A program made the translations under genes and the position numbers. Below the pieces are notes generated by a model, which was not told where the DNA came from, made no database searches, and saw only the letters and a program-made list of their open reading frames with translations. Shown here piece by piece: positions 45,332-54,595 of a DNA stretch of 64,000 nucleotides. Each line of letters starts with the position of its first letter. Position 1 is the stretch's first letter. This DNA is from Mesorhizobium sp. (GTDB lineage: Bacteria; Pseudomonadota; Alphaproteobacteria; Rhizobiales; Rhizobiaceae), in contig NZ_JAMLIG010000001.1 in NCBI RefSeq assembly GCF_023954305.1, positions 2,418,001-2,482,000 of the forward strand. Direction: 5' to 3'.

Positions 45332-47403
45332 TGGCCGACACAACGATCCGGGTCGCGACCGACGTCGGCGGCACGTTCACCGATCTCGTCTGCTTCGAGA
45401 CGAACCACAAGACCGGCGAATCGCGCATCGTCACCGCCAAGTCCGACACGACGCCGCCCAATTTCGAGCAGGGCGTGCTCAACGTGCTGGCAAAGGGCGG
45501 GGTGGACCCGAAGGAGGTCGACTTCCTGGCGCATGGCACGACGGTCGTCATCAACGCGCTGACCGAGCGCAAGGGCGTCAAGGTCGGGCTGATCACCACC
45601 GAAGGCTTCCGCGACACGCTGGAGATCGCCCGCGGCAACCGGCCGGACTTCTTCAACCTGCACTATGAAAAGCCGAAGCCCTTCGTGCCGCGCTACCTGC
45701 GCAAGGAACTGCCGGGCCGCATGACCTACAAGGGCGAGGAGCTGAAGCCGCTCGACCTGTCCGGCCTGCCGGCGATCCTCGACGGGTTCAAGGCGGAAGG
45801 GGTGCAGGCGATCGCCATCTGCTTCCTGCACTCCTACGCCAACATGGCGCACGAGCAGGCGGCGATCGAGGCGGTGAAGAAGCTCTGGCCCGAGGTCTCG
45901 GCGGTCGCCTCGCACCAGATCACGCGCGAATGGCGCGAATACGAGCGCACCAACACAGCCGTGCTGTCGGCCTATGTGCAGCCGACGGCCGAGCGCTATC
46001 TGTCGCGCCTTGCCGGCGGCCTCAAGGAACAGGGGCTGAAGGGCAGTCCCTACATCATGCAGTCGAACTGCGGCGTGGATTCGCTGGAATCGGTGTCGAA
46101 GATCCCGATCACGATGGTCGAATCCGGCCCGGCATCCGGCTTCTGGGGAGCGGCGGAGCTGGGCAAGCTGATCGGCGAGCCGAACGTGCTGGCGCTCGAC
46201 ATCGGCGGCACCACGGCCAAGTGCTCGCTGATCGAGAACGGCGAGGTCAAGATCAAGACCGACTACTGGATCGAGCGCGACCGCACCTCGGCCGGCTATC
46301 CGATCATGGTGCCCGTGGTCGACCTGGTCGAGATCGGCAACGGCGGCGGCTCGATCGCCTGGGTCGACGATTTCGCCAAGCTGCATGTCGGGCCGCAATC
46401 GGCGGGAGCGATGCCCGGACCCGCCGCCTACGGACGAGGCGGCACCAAGGCAACGACCACCGACGCCAATCTCTGGCTCGGGCGCATCAACCGCGACTAT
46501 TTCTGCGGCGGCGAGGTGGTCGCCGACATGAAGGCGGCGGAAGCGGCGCTATCTGACGTCGCGGCCAGGCTCGGCGTGTCCGTCGACGAGGCGGCGCGCG
46601 GCATCATCCGCATCGCCAACAACAACATGGTCAACGCGCTGAAGCTGGTCTCGCTCAACCGCGGCCACGATCCGCGCGACTTTACCCTCGTCGTGTTCGG
46701 CGGCGGCGGGGCGATGCACGGCGTTGCGCTCGGCATGGAGCTCGGCGTCAAGAAGGTGGTGGTGCCGGCCGGCGCCTCAGTCTTCTCGGCCTGGGGCATG
46801 ATGATGTCGGACCTCCGTCGCGACTACTTCGTCACCAAGCTCGCCGACCTGAAGAAAGGGGCTGCGGAGGCCATCGAGGCGGTGTTCGCCGAGAGCGAGG
46901 AGGGGGCACGCGCCCAGTTCGCGGCCGAGGGTGTGGATCCTTCCAAGATCCGGTTTCTGCGCTACGGCAAGTTCCGCTACCAGAACCAGGAGCACACGAC
47001 CGAGGTGCTGATCGAGGGCGGCAGGATTACCGATGGCGGCCTGTCGGACATCGAAAGAGCGTTTCACGAGACCTACGAGCGCGAATACACCTACCGGCTC
47101 GACGCGCCGGTCGAGATGGTCGGCATCCATCTGGTCGCGTCGGCAGAGGTCGGCAAGCTCACCATGAAGAAGCGCGACGGCTCCGGCGCCAAGGCGGACG
47201 TCGCGCTGAAGGGGCACCGCGACGTCGACTACGCACTCGAGGGCGTCAAGACGGCGGCGATCTATGACGGCACGAAGCTCGAGCCGGGCATGACCTTCAA
47301 TGGTCCGGCGATCGTCGAAGATCCCGGCACCACCGTCGTCGTCCATCCGGGCAATCGAGTCGAGATCGACGGTTACGGCAACATTCATATCGAGCTGGCG
47401 TGA
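45331..47403 (+). CDS. hyuA: Hydantoinase/5-oxoprolinase family, subunit A
   Basis: 690-residue ATP-dependent cyclic-amide hydrolase or carboxylase-family subunit. The actin-like ATPase motifs are ATDVGGTFTDLV (residues 7-18) and LALDIGGTTAKCSLIENG (near 290), and HGTTVVINALTERKG is the family signature. It acts with HyuB-type subunits, for example as N-methylhydantoin or 5-oxoproline hydrolase; acetone- and acetophenone-carboxylase subunits are relatives. It begins at ATG 45331, overlapping the GAF stop. The substrate is unassigned. Confidence 0.9.
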   Translation: MADTTIRVATDVGGTFTDLVCFETNHKTGESRIVTAKSDTTPPNFEQGVLNVLAKGGVDPKEVDFLAHGTTVVINALTERKGVKVGLITTEGFRDTLEIARGNRPDFFNLHYEKPKPFVPRYLRKELPGRMTYKGEELKPLDLSGLPAILDGFKAEGVQAIAICFLHSYANMAHEQAAIEAVKKLWPEVSAVASHQITREWREYERTNTAVLSAYVQPTAERYLSRLAGGLKEQGLKGSPYIMQSNCGVDSLESVSKIPITMVESGPASGFWGAAELGKLIGEPNVLALDIGGTTAKCSLIENGEVKIKTDYWIERDRTSAGYPIMVPVVDLVEIGNGGGSIAWVDDFAKLHVGPQSAGAMPGPAAYGRGGTKATTTDANLWLGRINRDYFCGGEVVADMKAAEAALSDVAARLGVSVDEAARGIIRIANNNMVNALKLVSLNRGHDPRDFTLVVFGGGGAMHGVALGMELGVKKVVVPAGASVFSAWGMMMSDLRRDYFVTKLADLKKGAAEAIEAVFAESEEGARAQFAAEGVDPSKIRFLRYGKFRYQNQEHTTEVLIEGGRITDGGLSDIERAFHETYEREYTYRLDAPVEMVGIHLVASAEVGKLTMKKRDGSGAKADVALKGHRDVDYALEGVKTAAIYDGTKLEPGMTFNGPAIVEDPGTTVVVHPGNRVEIDGYGNIHIELA

Positions 47404-47413
47404 GGAGGCGAAC

Positions 47414-49078
47414 ATGACGACCAAGGTCAACGACCCGATCACGCTGGAGATCATCCAGAACTCGCTGCAGGCGACCGCCGACGAGATGTTCGCCGTCATG
47501 AAGAAGACGGCGATGAGTTCGATCATCTACGAGGTGCTCGACATGGGCACCGGCATCACCGACGCCAGGGGCGCGCTCGCCTCCTCCGGTGCCGGCATCC
47601 CGGCCTTCGTCGGCGTGCTCGACAAGGCGGTGAAGGTGGTCGTGGCGAAGTTCGACAAGCCGGGCGACGTCGAGCCGGGCGACGTGTTCGCCACCAACGA
47701 CCCGTATTATGGCGGCGTGACGCATCTCAACGACATTATTGTGATGATGCCGGTCTTCGCGGGCGGCCGCATCATCGCCTGGACCGCCAACATCGCGCAC
47801 AATTCCGATGTCGGCGGCATGGCGCCCGGCTCGCTCACCGGCGAGGCCACCGAGATCTTCCAGGAAGGCCTGCGCCTGCCGGCGATCAAGATCATCTCGA
47901 AGGGCGAGCCGATCCGGCCGGTGATGGACATCATCAAGGTCAATTCGCGCATGCCCGACGTGCTGGAGGGCGACGTCTGGGCGGCGATCGCCTCGGTGCG
48001 CATCGGCGCGAAACGGCTGGTGGAACTCGCCGAGAAATACGGCGTCGAGACCTTCGAGAACGCGATGAGCTCGTTCATGGATTTCGGCGAAGAGGTGTCG
48101 CTGAAGGAACTGTCGAAGCTGCCCAAGGGCACGTTCGAACTGTCGGAGGAGCAGGACGACGGCCGCATCTTCAACGTCAAGATCACCATCTCGGACAGCG
48201 AGTTCGTCGTCGATCTCACCGACAATCCGGACCAGTCGAAGAACCCGGTCAACACCAGCCGCGACGGGGTGATGGTCTGCGCGCAGATGATCTTCAAGTC
48301 GCTGACGGACCCCTATTCGCCGGCAAACGAGGGCTCGTTCCGGCCGATCCGGCTCCTGACGCGTCCGGGCTCGGTGTTCGAAGCGAAGGAGCCCGCGCCG
48401 CTCGGCTTCTACTACGAGATCGAGCTGCGCGTGTACGACATCATGTGGCGCTGCCTGGCGCAGCACATGCCGGACCGTCTGGCGGCCGGCCATTTCGCCT
48501 CGGTCTGCGGCACGTTCATCGGCGGCATCCATCCGGACACAGGGCGGCAATACACCATCATCGAGCCGCAGATCGGCGGCTGGGGCGGCAGCCGCACCGG
48601 CGACGGCAACAGCGCCGTCTTCTGCGGCTTCCACGGCGAGACCTACAACTGCCCGGCCGAGATCAACGAGGCGCGCAACGGGCTCTATGTCGACCGGATG
48701 GAACTCAACATGGAGCCGGGCGGCGAGGGCAAGTATCGCGGCGGGCGCGGCATCGTGATGGATTACCGCATCCGCGGCGACAACGGCTTCCTGACTGCCG
48801 GCTATACCCGATCGAAGTTCCCGGCCTGGGCGCTCGACGGCGGCAACGAGGGCACGCCCAACTACGTGCGCTATCTCGGCAAGGACGGCACCGACCAGCG
48901 CTATGCCTTCGTGTCGGGCCTGACCACGCATACGGACGACGTGATCCGCGTCGTCACCGGCAATGGCGGCGGCATCGGCAATCCGAAGGAGCGCGACCGC
49001 AAGCTGGTCGAGGAGGACCTGAAGAACGGCCTGATCACGCCCGAGCGCGCGCGGGAGGTCTACGGCTACGAGGCGTGA
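47414..49078 (+). CDS. hyuB: Hydantoinase/5-oxoprolinase family, subunit B (copy 1)
   Basis: 554-residue partner of HyuA. Motifs: ITLEIIQNSLQATADEMFAV, NDPYYGGVTHLNDIIVMMPV, AHNSDVGGMAPGSLTGEATE (outline) and EPQIGGWGGSRTGDGNSA. It follows hyuA by 10 bases with GAGGAGG. HyuA and HyuB together form the ATP-dependent enzyme, equivalent to the two halves of a single-chain 5-oxoprolinase. A second HyuB-type gene lies at 50377. Confidence 0.9.
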   Translation: MTTKVNDPITLEIIQNSLQATADEMFAVMKKTAMSSIIYEVLDMGTGITDARGALASSGAGIPAFVGVLDKAVKVVVAKFDKPGDVEPGDVFATNDPYYGGVTHLNDIIVMMPVFAGGRIIAWTANIAHNSDVGGMAPGSLTGEATEIFQEGLRLPAIKIISKGEPIRPVMDIIKVNSRMPDVLEGDVWAAIASVRIGAKRLVELAEKYGVETFENAMSSFMDFGEEVSLKELSKLPKGTFELSEEQDDGRIFNVKITISDSEFVVDLTDNPDQSKNPVNTSRDGVMVCAQMIFKSLTDPYSPANEGSFRPIRLLTRPGSVFEAKEPAPLGFYYEIELRVYDIMWRCLAQHMPDRLAAGHFASVCGTFIGGIHPDTGRQYTIIEPQIGGWGGSRTGDGNSAVFCGFHGETYNCPAEINEARNGLYVDRMELNMEPGGEGKYRGGRGIVMDYRIRGDNGFLTAGYTRSKFPAWALDGGNEGTPNYVRYLGKDGTDQRYAFVSGLTTHTDDVIRVVTGNGGGIGNPKERDRKLVEEDLKNGLITPERAREVYGYEA

Positions 49079-49087
49079 GTGGGACAT

Positions 49088-49230
49088 GTCGTGTGCGCCC
49101 TCCACCACTACGTGGTCCCCCTCCCCCGTGAACGGGGGAGGATAAAGGTCGTGCCAGCGGCTCCGCCTATCCTCCCCTGCGAAGCGGGGGAGGGGGACCA
49201 TGCGAAGCATGGTGGAGGGGGTGCACGACG
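49088..49230. repeat. Inverted repeat element between hyuB copy 1 and the M24 gene
   Basis: Arms at 49090-49128 and 49183-49230 pair imperfectly (CTCCACCA with TGGTGGAG, GTCCCCCTCCCCCG with its complement) around an internal CG-rich hairpin. This is a different family from the elements at 12300 and 43860, though also GC-rich and about 140 bp. Confidence 0.7.
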
Positions 49231-49264
49231 TGAGCATCAGGAAGATTGAAAGAGGGATTTACCC

Positions 49265-50365
49265 ATGACCGTTGATACGAAAGCCAGGCTCGCCGCGTTG
49301 CGCGGGCGAATGAAGGCGACCGGCACGGATCTCGTCGCCGTTGCACCCGGCTCGCACATGGACTGGCTGCTCGGCTTCCATCCGCATCCCGACGAGCGGC
49401 CGTGCCTGCTTCTGGTCGGCCCGGAGCGCGAGGCGTTCCTGATGCCCGTTCTCAACGCCGAGGGAACGCGCGAATCGACCGACATCCCGTTCCATACCTG
49501 GGCCGACGCGGAAGGGCCCGACGCGGCACTTGCCGCCGCGCTTGCCGATGTCGGCGCCGTGCCGGCGAAGAAGGTCGGCCTCGACGAGACGATGCGCGCC
49601 GACTTCGCGCTCCTGCTGCTCGGCGCGCTGCCGGGTGCGGCGCACAGCTTCACGCCCGAGACTGTGGGTGCCTTGCGCATGCGCAAGGATGCCAGCGAAT
49701 ACAAGGCGCTGAAGATGAACGCCTCGATCGCCGACCGCGCGATGCAGAAGGCCTTCGCCGCGATCAGGCCGGGGATGACAGAGGCGGAACTCGCGGCCAT
49801 CATCCGCGTCCACTTCGCCTCCGAGGAGGCGACGCCCGCCTTCTGGATCGTCGGCGGCGGACCGAACGGCGCCTTCCCGCATCACCAGACGGGCGAACGC
49901 AAGCTTGCCGAGGGCGACGCGATCGTCATCGATATCGGCGGCCGCAAGGGCGGCTTCCCGAGCGACATCACCCGGATGGCCGTCATCGGCCAGCCGCCGG
50001 AAGGCTATGGCCAGATCCACGGCATCGTCGAGAAGGCCGTGCAGGCGGCGTTGCGGGCGGCGCGGCCCGGGGTTCTGGCCAGGGAGGTCGACGCGGCGGC
50101 GCGTGGCGTCATTGCGGATGCCGGATACGGCGAGTTCTTCGTCCACCGCACCGGCCACGGGCTGGGCATCGACGGCCACGAGCCGCCCTATATCACGGCG
50201 ACCTCCGAGACCGTGCTGGAGGAGGGCATGGTGTTCTCCATCGAGCCCGGCATCTACCTGCCCGGCCGGTTCGGCATCCGGCTGGAGGAGATCGTCATCC
50301 TGCGTGTCGACGGGCCCGAAATCCTGTCCGACCTACCGCGCGACCTGCACGTCGTGCAGGTGTGA
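49265..50365 (+). CDS. M24-family metallopeptidase (Xaa-Pro peptidase-like)
   Basis: 366-residue pita-bread enzyme of the aminopeptidase P/prolidase/creatinase family. All five expected metal ligands are present: Asp223 and Asp234 (VIDIGGRKGGFPSD), His298 (TGHGLGIDGHEPP), Glu327 (IEPGIYLPG) and Glu341 (RLEE). Lying between two HyuB genes, it may hydrolyse an acyl amino acid or dipeptide released by the hydantoinase; creatinase-like amidinohydrolase activity is also possible. The ATG at 49265 follows GAGGGA. Confidence 0.87.
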   Translation: MTVDTKARLAALRGRMKATGTDLVAVAPGSHMDWLLGFHPHPDERPCLLLVGPEREAFLMPVLNAEGTRESTDIPFHTWADAEGPDAALAAALADVGAVPAKKVGLDETMRADFALLLLGALPGAAHSFTPETVGALRMRKDASEYKALKMNASIADRAMQKAFAAIRPGMTEAELAAIIRVHFASEEATPAFWIVGGGPNGAFPHHQTGERKLAEGDAIVIDIGGRKGGFPSDITRMAVIGQPPEGYGQIHGIVEKAVQAALRAARPGVLAREVDAAARGVIADAGYGEFFVHRTGHGLGIDGHEPPYITATSETVLEEGMVFSIEPGIYLPGRFGIRLEEIVILRVDGPEILSDLPRDLHVVQV

Positions 50366-50376
50366 GGGCGCGACGG

Positions 50377-51951
50377 ATGGTCAGCCCCGCCGATCCCTTC
50401 ACGCTTTCCGTCATCCAGGCGTCGCTTGCGGCGGCGGCCGACGAGATGTTCGCGGTGCTGAAGAAGACCGCGATGAGCCCGATCATCTACGAGGTGCTGG
50501 ATGTCGGCACCGGCGTGACGGACGCCCGGGGGCGGCTGGTCAGTTCCGGCGCCGGCATCCCGACCTTCGTTGGCGTGCTCGACAAGGCGGTGAAGCGGAT
50601 CGTCGAGATCCATGGGCCGGCGACCATCCGCGACGGCGACTGCTTCATCACCAACGATCCGTCCTATGGCGGCGTCACCCACCTCAACGACGTGGTGGTG
50701 GCGATGCCGGTCTTTGCCGGCGGGCGCTGCGTCGCCTGGGCGGCCTCGATCGCGCACTGGAACGACATCGGCGGCAAGACGCCGGGCTCGATGGCGGTCG
50801 ACGTCACGGAGATCTTCCAGGAAGGGCTCAGGCTGCCGGCCGTGCGGCTGATGCGGGACGGCCGGCCGATTGGCGCTGTCTTCGACATCATCATGGCCAA
50901 CTCGCGCCTGCCGGACTTCGTCAAGGGCGATCTGTGGGCGCAGGTGGCGGCGAGCCGCAAGGCCGCGACGCGCATCCGCGAACTCGCCGACGCCTACGGA
51001 CCGGAGGCCTATGACGGGGCGGTGGAGGCGATCTTCGAGGAAGGCGAGCGGCGCGCGCTCGCCGGCCTCGCGACCCTGCCCGAGGGCACCTACACGGTCG
51101 AGGAAGAGCAGGACGACGGGGCCATATGGCGCGTCGCGATCACCGTGTCGCGCGACCGGTTCCTCGTCGACCTGAGGGGCAATCCGAGGCAGCGCGCAGC
51201 GCCCTACAACACCAGCCGCGACGGCGCGGTGATCTCCTGCCAGATGATCTTCAAGGCGCTGACCGATCCGGCGCTGTTCGCCAGCGAGGGCTCGTTCCGG
51301 CCGCTGGAGGTGGTGACCGAGCCGGGCACCATCTTCCATGCCGAGGGCAATGCGCCGCACGGCTACTATTTCGAGACGCGCATCAGGCTCTACGACATGA
51401 TGTGGCGCTGCATGGCGCAGGCGCTGCCCGAACGGCTGCCGGCCGGCCATTTCGCCTCGATCTGCGGCACGGTGATCGCTGGCGATCACCCCGACACCGG
51501 ACGGCGCTTCACCATGGTCGAGCCGCAGATGGGCGGATGGGGGGCGACGGCCGCCCGCGACGGGCTGGACGCGATGTATTCGGCCAGCCACGGCGAGACA
51601 TTCAACTGTCCGGTCGAGATCTGCGAGACCCGCTACGGGCTCGACGTCGGCTACCGGCGATTGAGCGAGTCCGCCGCCGGCAAGGGTCTGCATTCGGGCG
51701 GAAAGGGGCTGGAGATCAGCTACCGGCTGCGCGGGCCGGCGGTCATGTCGGTCGGCTACAGCCGGGCCCGCCAGCCGGTCTGGGGTTCGGCCGGCGGCGA
51801 GCCCGGCGGGGTGAACGGCGTCTCGGTGCGACGCCCGGACGGACGGAGCGAGGCGCTCACCTTCGCCAGCGGCGTGTCGCTCGGCCCCGGCGACGAGATC
51901 GTCATCGCCACGGCGAACGGCGGCGGCTGGGGCGCGGCGAGTCCCGGATAG
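50377..51951 (+). CDS. hyuB: Hydantoinase/5-oxoprolinase family, subunit B (copy 2)
   Basis: 524-residue paralogue of the first HyuB: FTLSVIQASLAAAADEMFAV, NDPSYGGVTHLNDVVVAMPV and EPQMGGWGATAARDG. It is about 30 residues shorter, ending AANGGGWGAASPG-like. It has no second HyuA of its own nearby, so it must share the single HyuA, act in another complex, or be redundant. The ATG at 50377 comes 12 bases after the M24 stop. Confidence 0.88.
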   Translation: MVSPADPFTLSVIQASLAAAADEMFAVLKKTAMSPIIYEVLDVGTGVTDARGRLVSSGAGIPTFVGVLDKAVKRIVEIHGPATIRDGDCFITNDPSYGGVTHLNDVVVAMPVFAGGRCVAWAASIAHWNDIGGKTPGSMAVDVTEIFQEGLRLPAVRLMRDGRPIGAVFDIIMANSRLPDFVKGDLWAQVAASRKAATRIRELADAYGPEAYDGAVEAIFEEGERRALAGLATLPEGTYTVEEEQDDGAIWRVAITVSRDRFLVDLRGNPRQRAAPYNTSRDGAVISCQMIFKALTDPALFASEGSFRPLEVVTEPGTIFHAEGNAPHGYYFETRIRLYDMMWRCMAQALPERLPAGHFASICGTVIAGDHPDTGRRFTMVEPQMGGWGATAARDGLDAMYSASHGETFNCPVEICETRYGLDVGYRRLSESAAGKGLHSGGKGLEISYRLRGPAVMSVGYSRARQPVWGSAGGEPGGVNGVSVRRPDGRSEALTFASGVSLGPGDEIVIATANGGGWGAASPG

Positions 51952-51976
51952 CGGGCGGCAGGCGATCGCCGCCGGC

Positions 51977-54481
51977 TCAGCCGAGCTTCACCGTCCGCAG
52001 CCGCAGCGCGTTGCCGATGACGGAAACCGAGGACAGGCTCATCGCCGCCGCGGCGATCATCGGCGACAGGAGCGTGCCGAACACCGGATAGAGCACCCCC
52101 GCCGCGACCGGCACGCCGAGCGCGTTGTAGACGAAGGCGAAGAACAGGTTCTGCTTGATGTTGCGGATCGTCGCCTGGGCGAGCGAGCGGGCGCGGACGA
52201 TGCCGTTGAGGTCGCCCTTGACCAGCGTGATGCCGGCGCTTTCGACCGCGACGTCGGCTCCGGTGCCCATGGCGATGCCGACATCGGCGGCGGCAAGGGC
52301 GGGCGCATCGTTGACGCCGTCGCCCGCCATCGCGACCTTCGCGCCGCCGGCGCGCAGTTCCTCGATCAGCTTCTGCTTGCTCTCCGGCAGCATGTCGGCG
52401 CGGACCTCGTCGATGCCGAGCCGGCCGGCGACGGCCTGCGCCGTCCGCTCGTTGTCGCCCGTCGCCATGATGATCCGCAGACCGCGGTCATGCAGGGCCC
52501 TGATCGCCTCGACGGTGGTCGCCTTGACCGGATCGGCCACCGCGACGATGCCGGCGGCCCGGCCGTCGGTGGCGACGAACATGGCGGTCTTGCCCTCGCC
52601 GCGCAGGGCATCCGCGCGCTCCGCGAGCGACGCCATGTCGACGCCGAGATCGGTCATCATCGCGGCATTGCCGAGCGCGACCTTGCGTCCGTTCACGACC
52701 CCGATCACGCCCTTGCCCGTCACCGCCTCGAACTCGGAGGTGTCGGAGACGCTTGCGCCTCGCTCCTGCGCGCCGTCGACGATCGCCTCGGCGAGCGGAT
52801 GCTCGGATCCACGCTCCAGGCTCGCGGCCAGCGAGAGAATCTCGTTCTCGTCAAATCCCTCGGCGGCGATGACGTCCGTCAGCCTAGGCTTGCCTTCGGT
52901 CAAAGTTCCGGTCTTGTCGACGATCAAGGTGTCGACCTTGGCGAAGCGCTCCAGCGCCTCGGCGTCCTTGATCAGCACGCCCGCCTGCGCGCCGCGGCCG
53001 GTGGCGGTCATGATCGACATCGGCGTCGCCAGGCCGAGCGCACAGGGGCAGGCGATGATCAGCACCGAGACGGCGGAAACGATGGCGAACACCATGCTGG
53101 GCTCGGGCCCGAAGACACCCCACGCAACGAAGGCGACAATCGCGACGGCGACCACTGTCGGCACGAAGTAGAAGGAGACGCGGTCGGCCAGGCCCTGGAT
53201 CGGCGCGCGCGACCGCTGCGCCCTGGCGACCATCTCGACGATCTGCGACAGCATGGTTTCGGCGCCGACGCGCTCGGCCCGGATGATCAGCGTGCCGTTG
53301 CGGTTGAGCGTGCCGCCCGTGACCGGATCGCCTTCGGTCTTCTCGACGGGAACCGGTTCGCCGGTGATCATGGACTCGTCGATGGAGGTGCGTCCCTCCT
53401 CGACGACGCCGTCGACCGGGACGCTGTCGCCCGGCCTGACGCGCAGGCGGTCGCCCTCTCTGACCTGGTCGAGCGGGACGTCCTGCTCGGCACCGTCGGC
53501 CGAGATGCGGCGCGCCGTCTTCGGCGCGAGATCGAGCAGCGCGCGGATCGCCGAGCCGGTGCGCTCGCGCGCCCTGAGTTCGAGCACCTGGCCGAGGAAG
53601 ACTAGCGCGACGATGACGGCGGCCGCCTCGAAATAGACCGGGACCGACCCGCCATGGCCGCGGAACTGGTGCGGAAACAGGTCGGGGAAGAGCGTGGCGA
53701 CGACGCTGTAGGCATAGGCAGTGCCGACGCCGATCGAGATCAGCGTCCACATGTTCGGGCTGCGGTTGAGGAAGGAGTCGTAGCCGCGCCGGAAGAAGGG
53801 GATGGCCGCCCACAGCACCACCGGCGTCGCCAGAACGAATTCGAGCCAAGCCGCGACGCGGTCGCCGATCCAGTCGCGGAACGGCAGGCCGAGCATGGGT
53901 CCCATGGTAATGGCGAGCAGCGGCAGGGAAAGGACCGCGCTCACCCAGAAGCGGCGGGTGAAATCGATCAGTTCGGGGTTGGGGCCCTCCTCGCCGGTCG
54001 GCACCCCCATCGGCTCGAGCGCCATGCCACAGATCGGGCAGGATCCCGGCCCGTCGCGCACGATCTCGGGATGCATCGGGCAGGTGTATTTGACGCCCTT
54101 CGGCATCGGTTCGGGAGCGGGCCGTCCGCCGGAGTATTTCGCCGGCTCGGCCCTGAACTTCGTTTCGCAGGCGTCGGAGCAGAAATAGTAGCCGCTGCCT
54201 TCGTGCCGGACGAAATGCTTCGCCGATGCCCTGTCCACCTCCATGCCGCAGACCGGATCCTCGGCTGTCAGAAAGGCATCCGGATCGGCGAGGAATTTTG
54301 TCCGGCATCGCTCGGAGCAGAAATGATAGGCATGGCCGCTATGTTCGGCGGAAGGCTTTCCCGCCGACGGGTCAACGGTCATGCCGCAGACCGGGTCGCG
54401 GACCGTCGTTGCCATGCCGTCGGCGGCAGGCGCCGGGGCGCCGTGGCCGTGATGCCGGTGATCGTGATCATGAGGGTTCAT
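51977..54481 (-). CDS. copA: Copper-type P1B ATPase with YHS and zinc-ribbon-like N-terminus
   Basis: 834-residue heavy-metal exporter. The N-terminus has a His-rich head (DHDHRHHGHG), two YHS domains (DPVCGMTVD and DPVCGMEVD, each with FCS) and a heavy-metal-binding domain (CPMHPEIV, CPICGMALEP). The membrane ion site is CPC (478-480), Asp522 in DKTGTLT is phosphorylated, and GDGVND is present. The CPC motif and layout point to copper/silver export. ATG 54481 is chosen; AAGGA lies upstream. A CueR-like dyad precedes it. Confidence 0.93.
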   Translation of the reverse strand: MNPHDHDHRHHGHGAPAPAADGMATTVRDPVCGMTVDPSAGKPSAEHSGHAYHFCSERCRTKFLADPDAFLTAEDPVCGMEVDRASAKHFVRHEGSGYYFCSDACETKFRAEPAKYSGGRPAPEPMPKGVKYTCPMHPEIVRDGPGSCPICGMALEPMGVPTGEEGPNPELIDFTRRFWVSAVLSLPLLAITMGPMLGLPFRDWIGDRVAAWLEFVLATPVVLWAAIPFFRRGYDSFLNRSPNMWTLISIGVGTAYAYSVVATLFPDLFPHQFRGHGGSVPVYFEAAAVIVALVFLGQVLELRARERTGSAIRALLDLAPKTARRISADGAEQDVPLDQVREGDRLRVRPGDSVPVDGVVEEGRTSIDESMITGEPVPVEKTEGDPVTGGTLNRNGTLIIRAERVGAETMLSQIVEMVARAQRSRAPIQGLADRVSFYFVPTVVAVAIVAFVAWGVFGPEPSMVFAIVSAVSVLIIACPCALGLATPMSIMTATGRGAQAGVLIKDAEALERFAKVDTLIVDKTGTLTEGKPRLTDVIAAEGFDENEILSLAASLERGSEHPLAEAIVDGAQERGASVSDTSEFEAVTGKGVIGVVNGRKVALGNAAMMTDLGVDMASLAERADALRGEGKTAMFVATDGRAAGIVAVADPVKATTVEAIRALHDRGLRIIMATGDNERTAQAVAGRLGIDEVRADMLPESKQKLIEELRAGGAKVAMAGDGVNDAPALAAADVGIAMGTGADVAVESAGITLVKGDLNGIVRARSLAQATIRNIKQNLFFAFVYNALGVPVAAGVLYPVFGTLLSPMIAAAAMSLSSVSVIGNALRLRTVKLG

Positions 54482-54520
54482 GGCGGCGGATCCTTTTGCA
54501 AGTATCCGCCACAAGTGACG

Positions 54521-54542
54521 CTTCCAGCAACTGGAAGGTCAA
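54521..54542 (-). promoter_or_regulatory. MerR/CueR-type promoter dyad before copA
   Basis: On the minus strand TTGACC is followed immediately by CTTCCAG-TTG-CTGGAAG, a perfect seven-base dyad typical of copper-responsive CueR promoters with an extended spacer. The -10 region is less clear. No merR-type gene is in the window. Confidence 0.72.
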
Positions 54543-54595
54543 GGCCCAATCAGGAACGTAAACAGCGGCCTCGTCGAGGCAGGTTCGCGGTGCCT

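Noticed and set aside
47297..49237. A 646-residue minus-strand ORF opposite hyuB
   Set aside because: Shadow of a well-supported gene; low-complexity Val/Asp/Arg composition.
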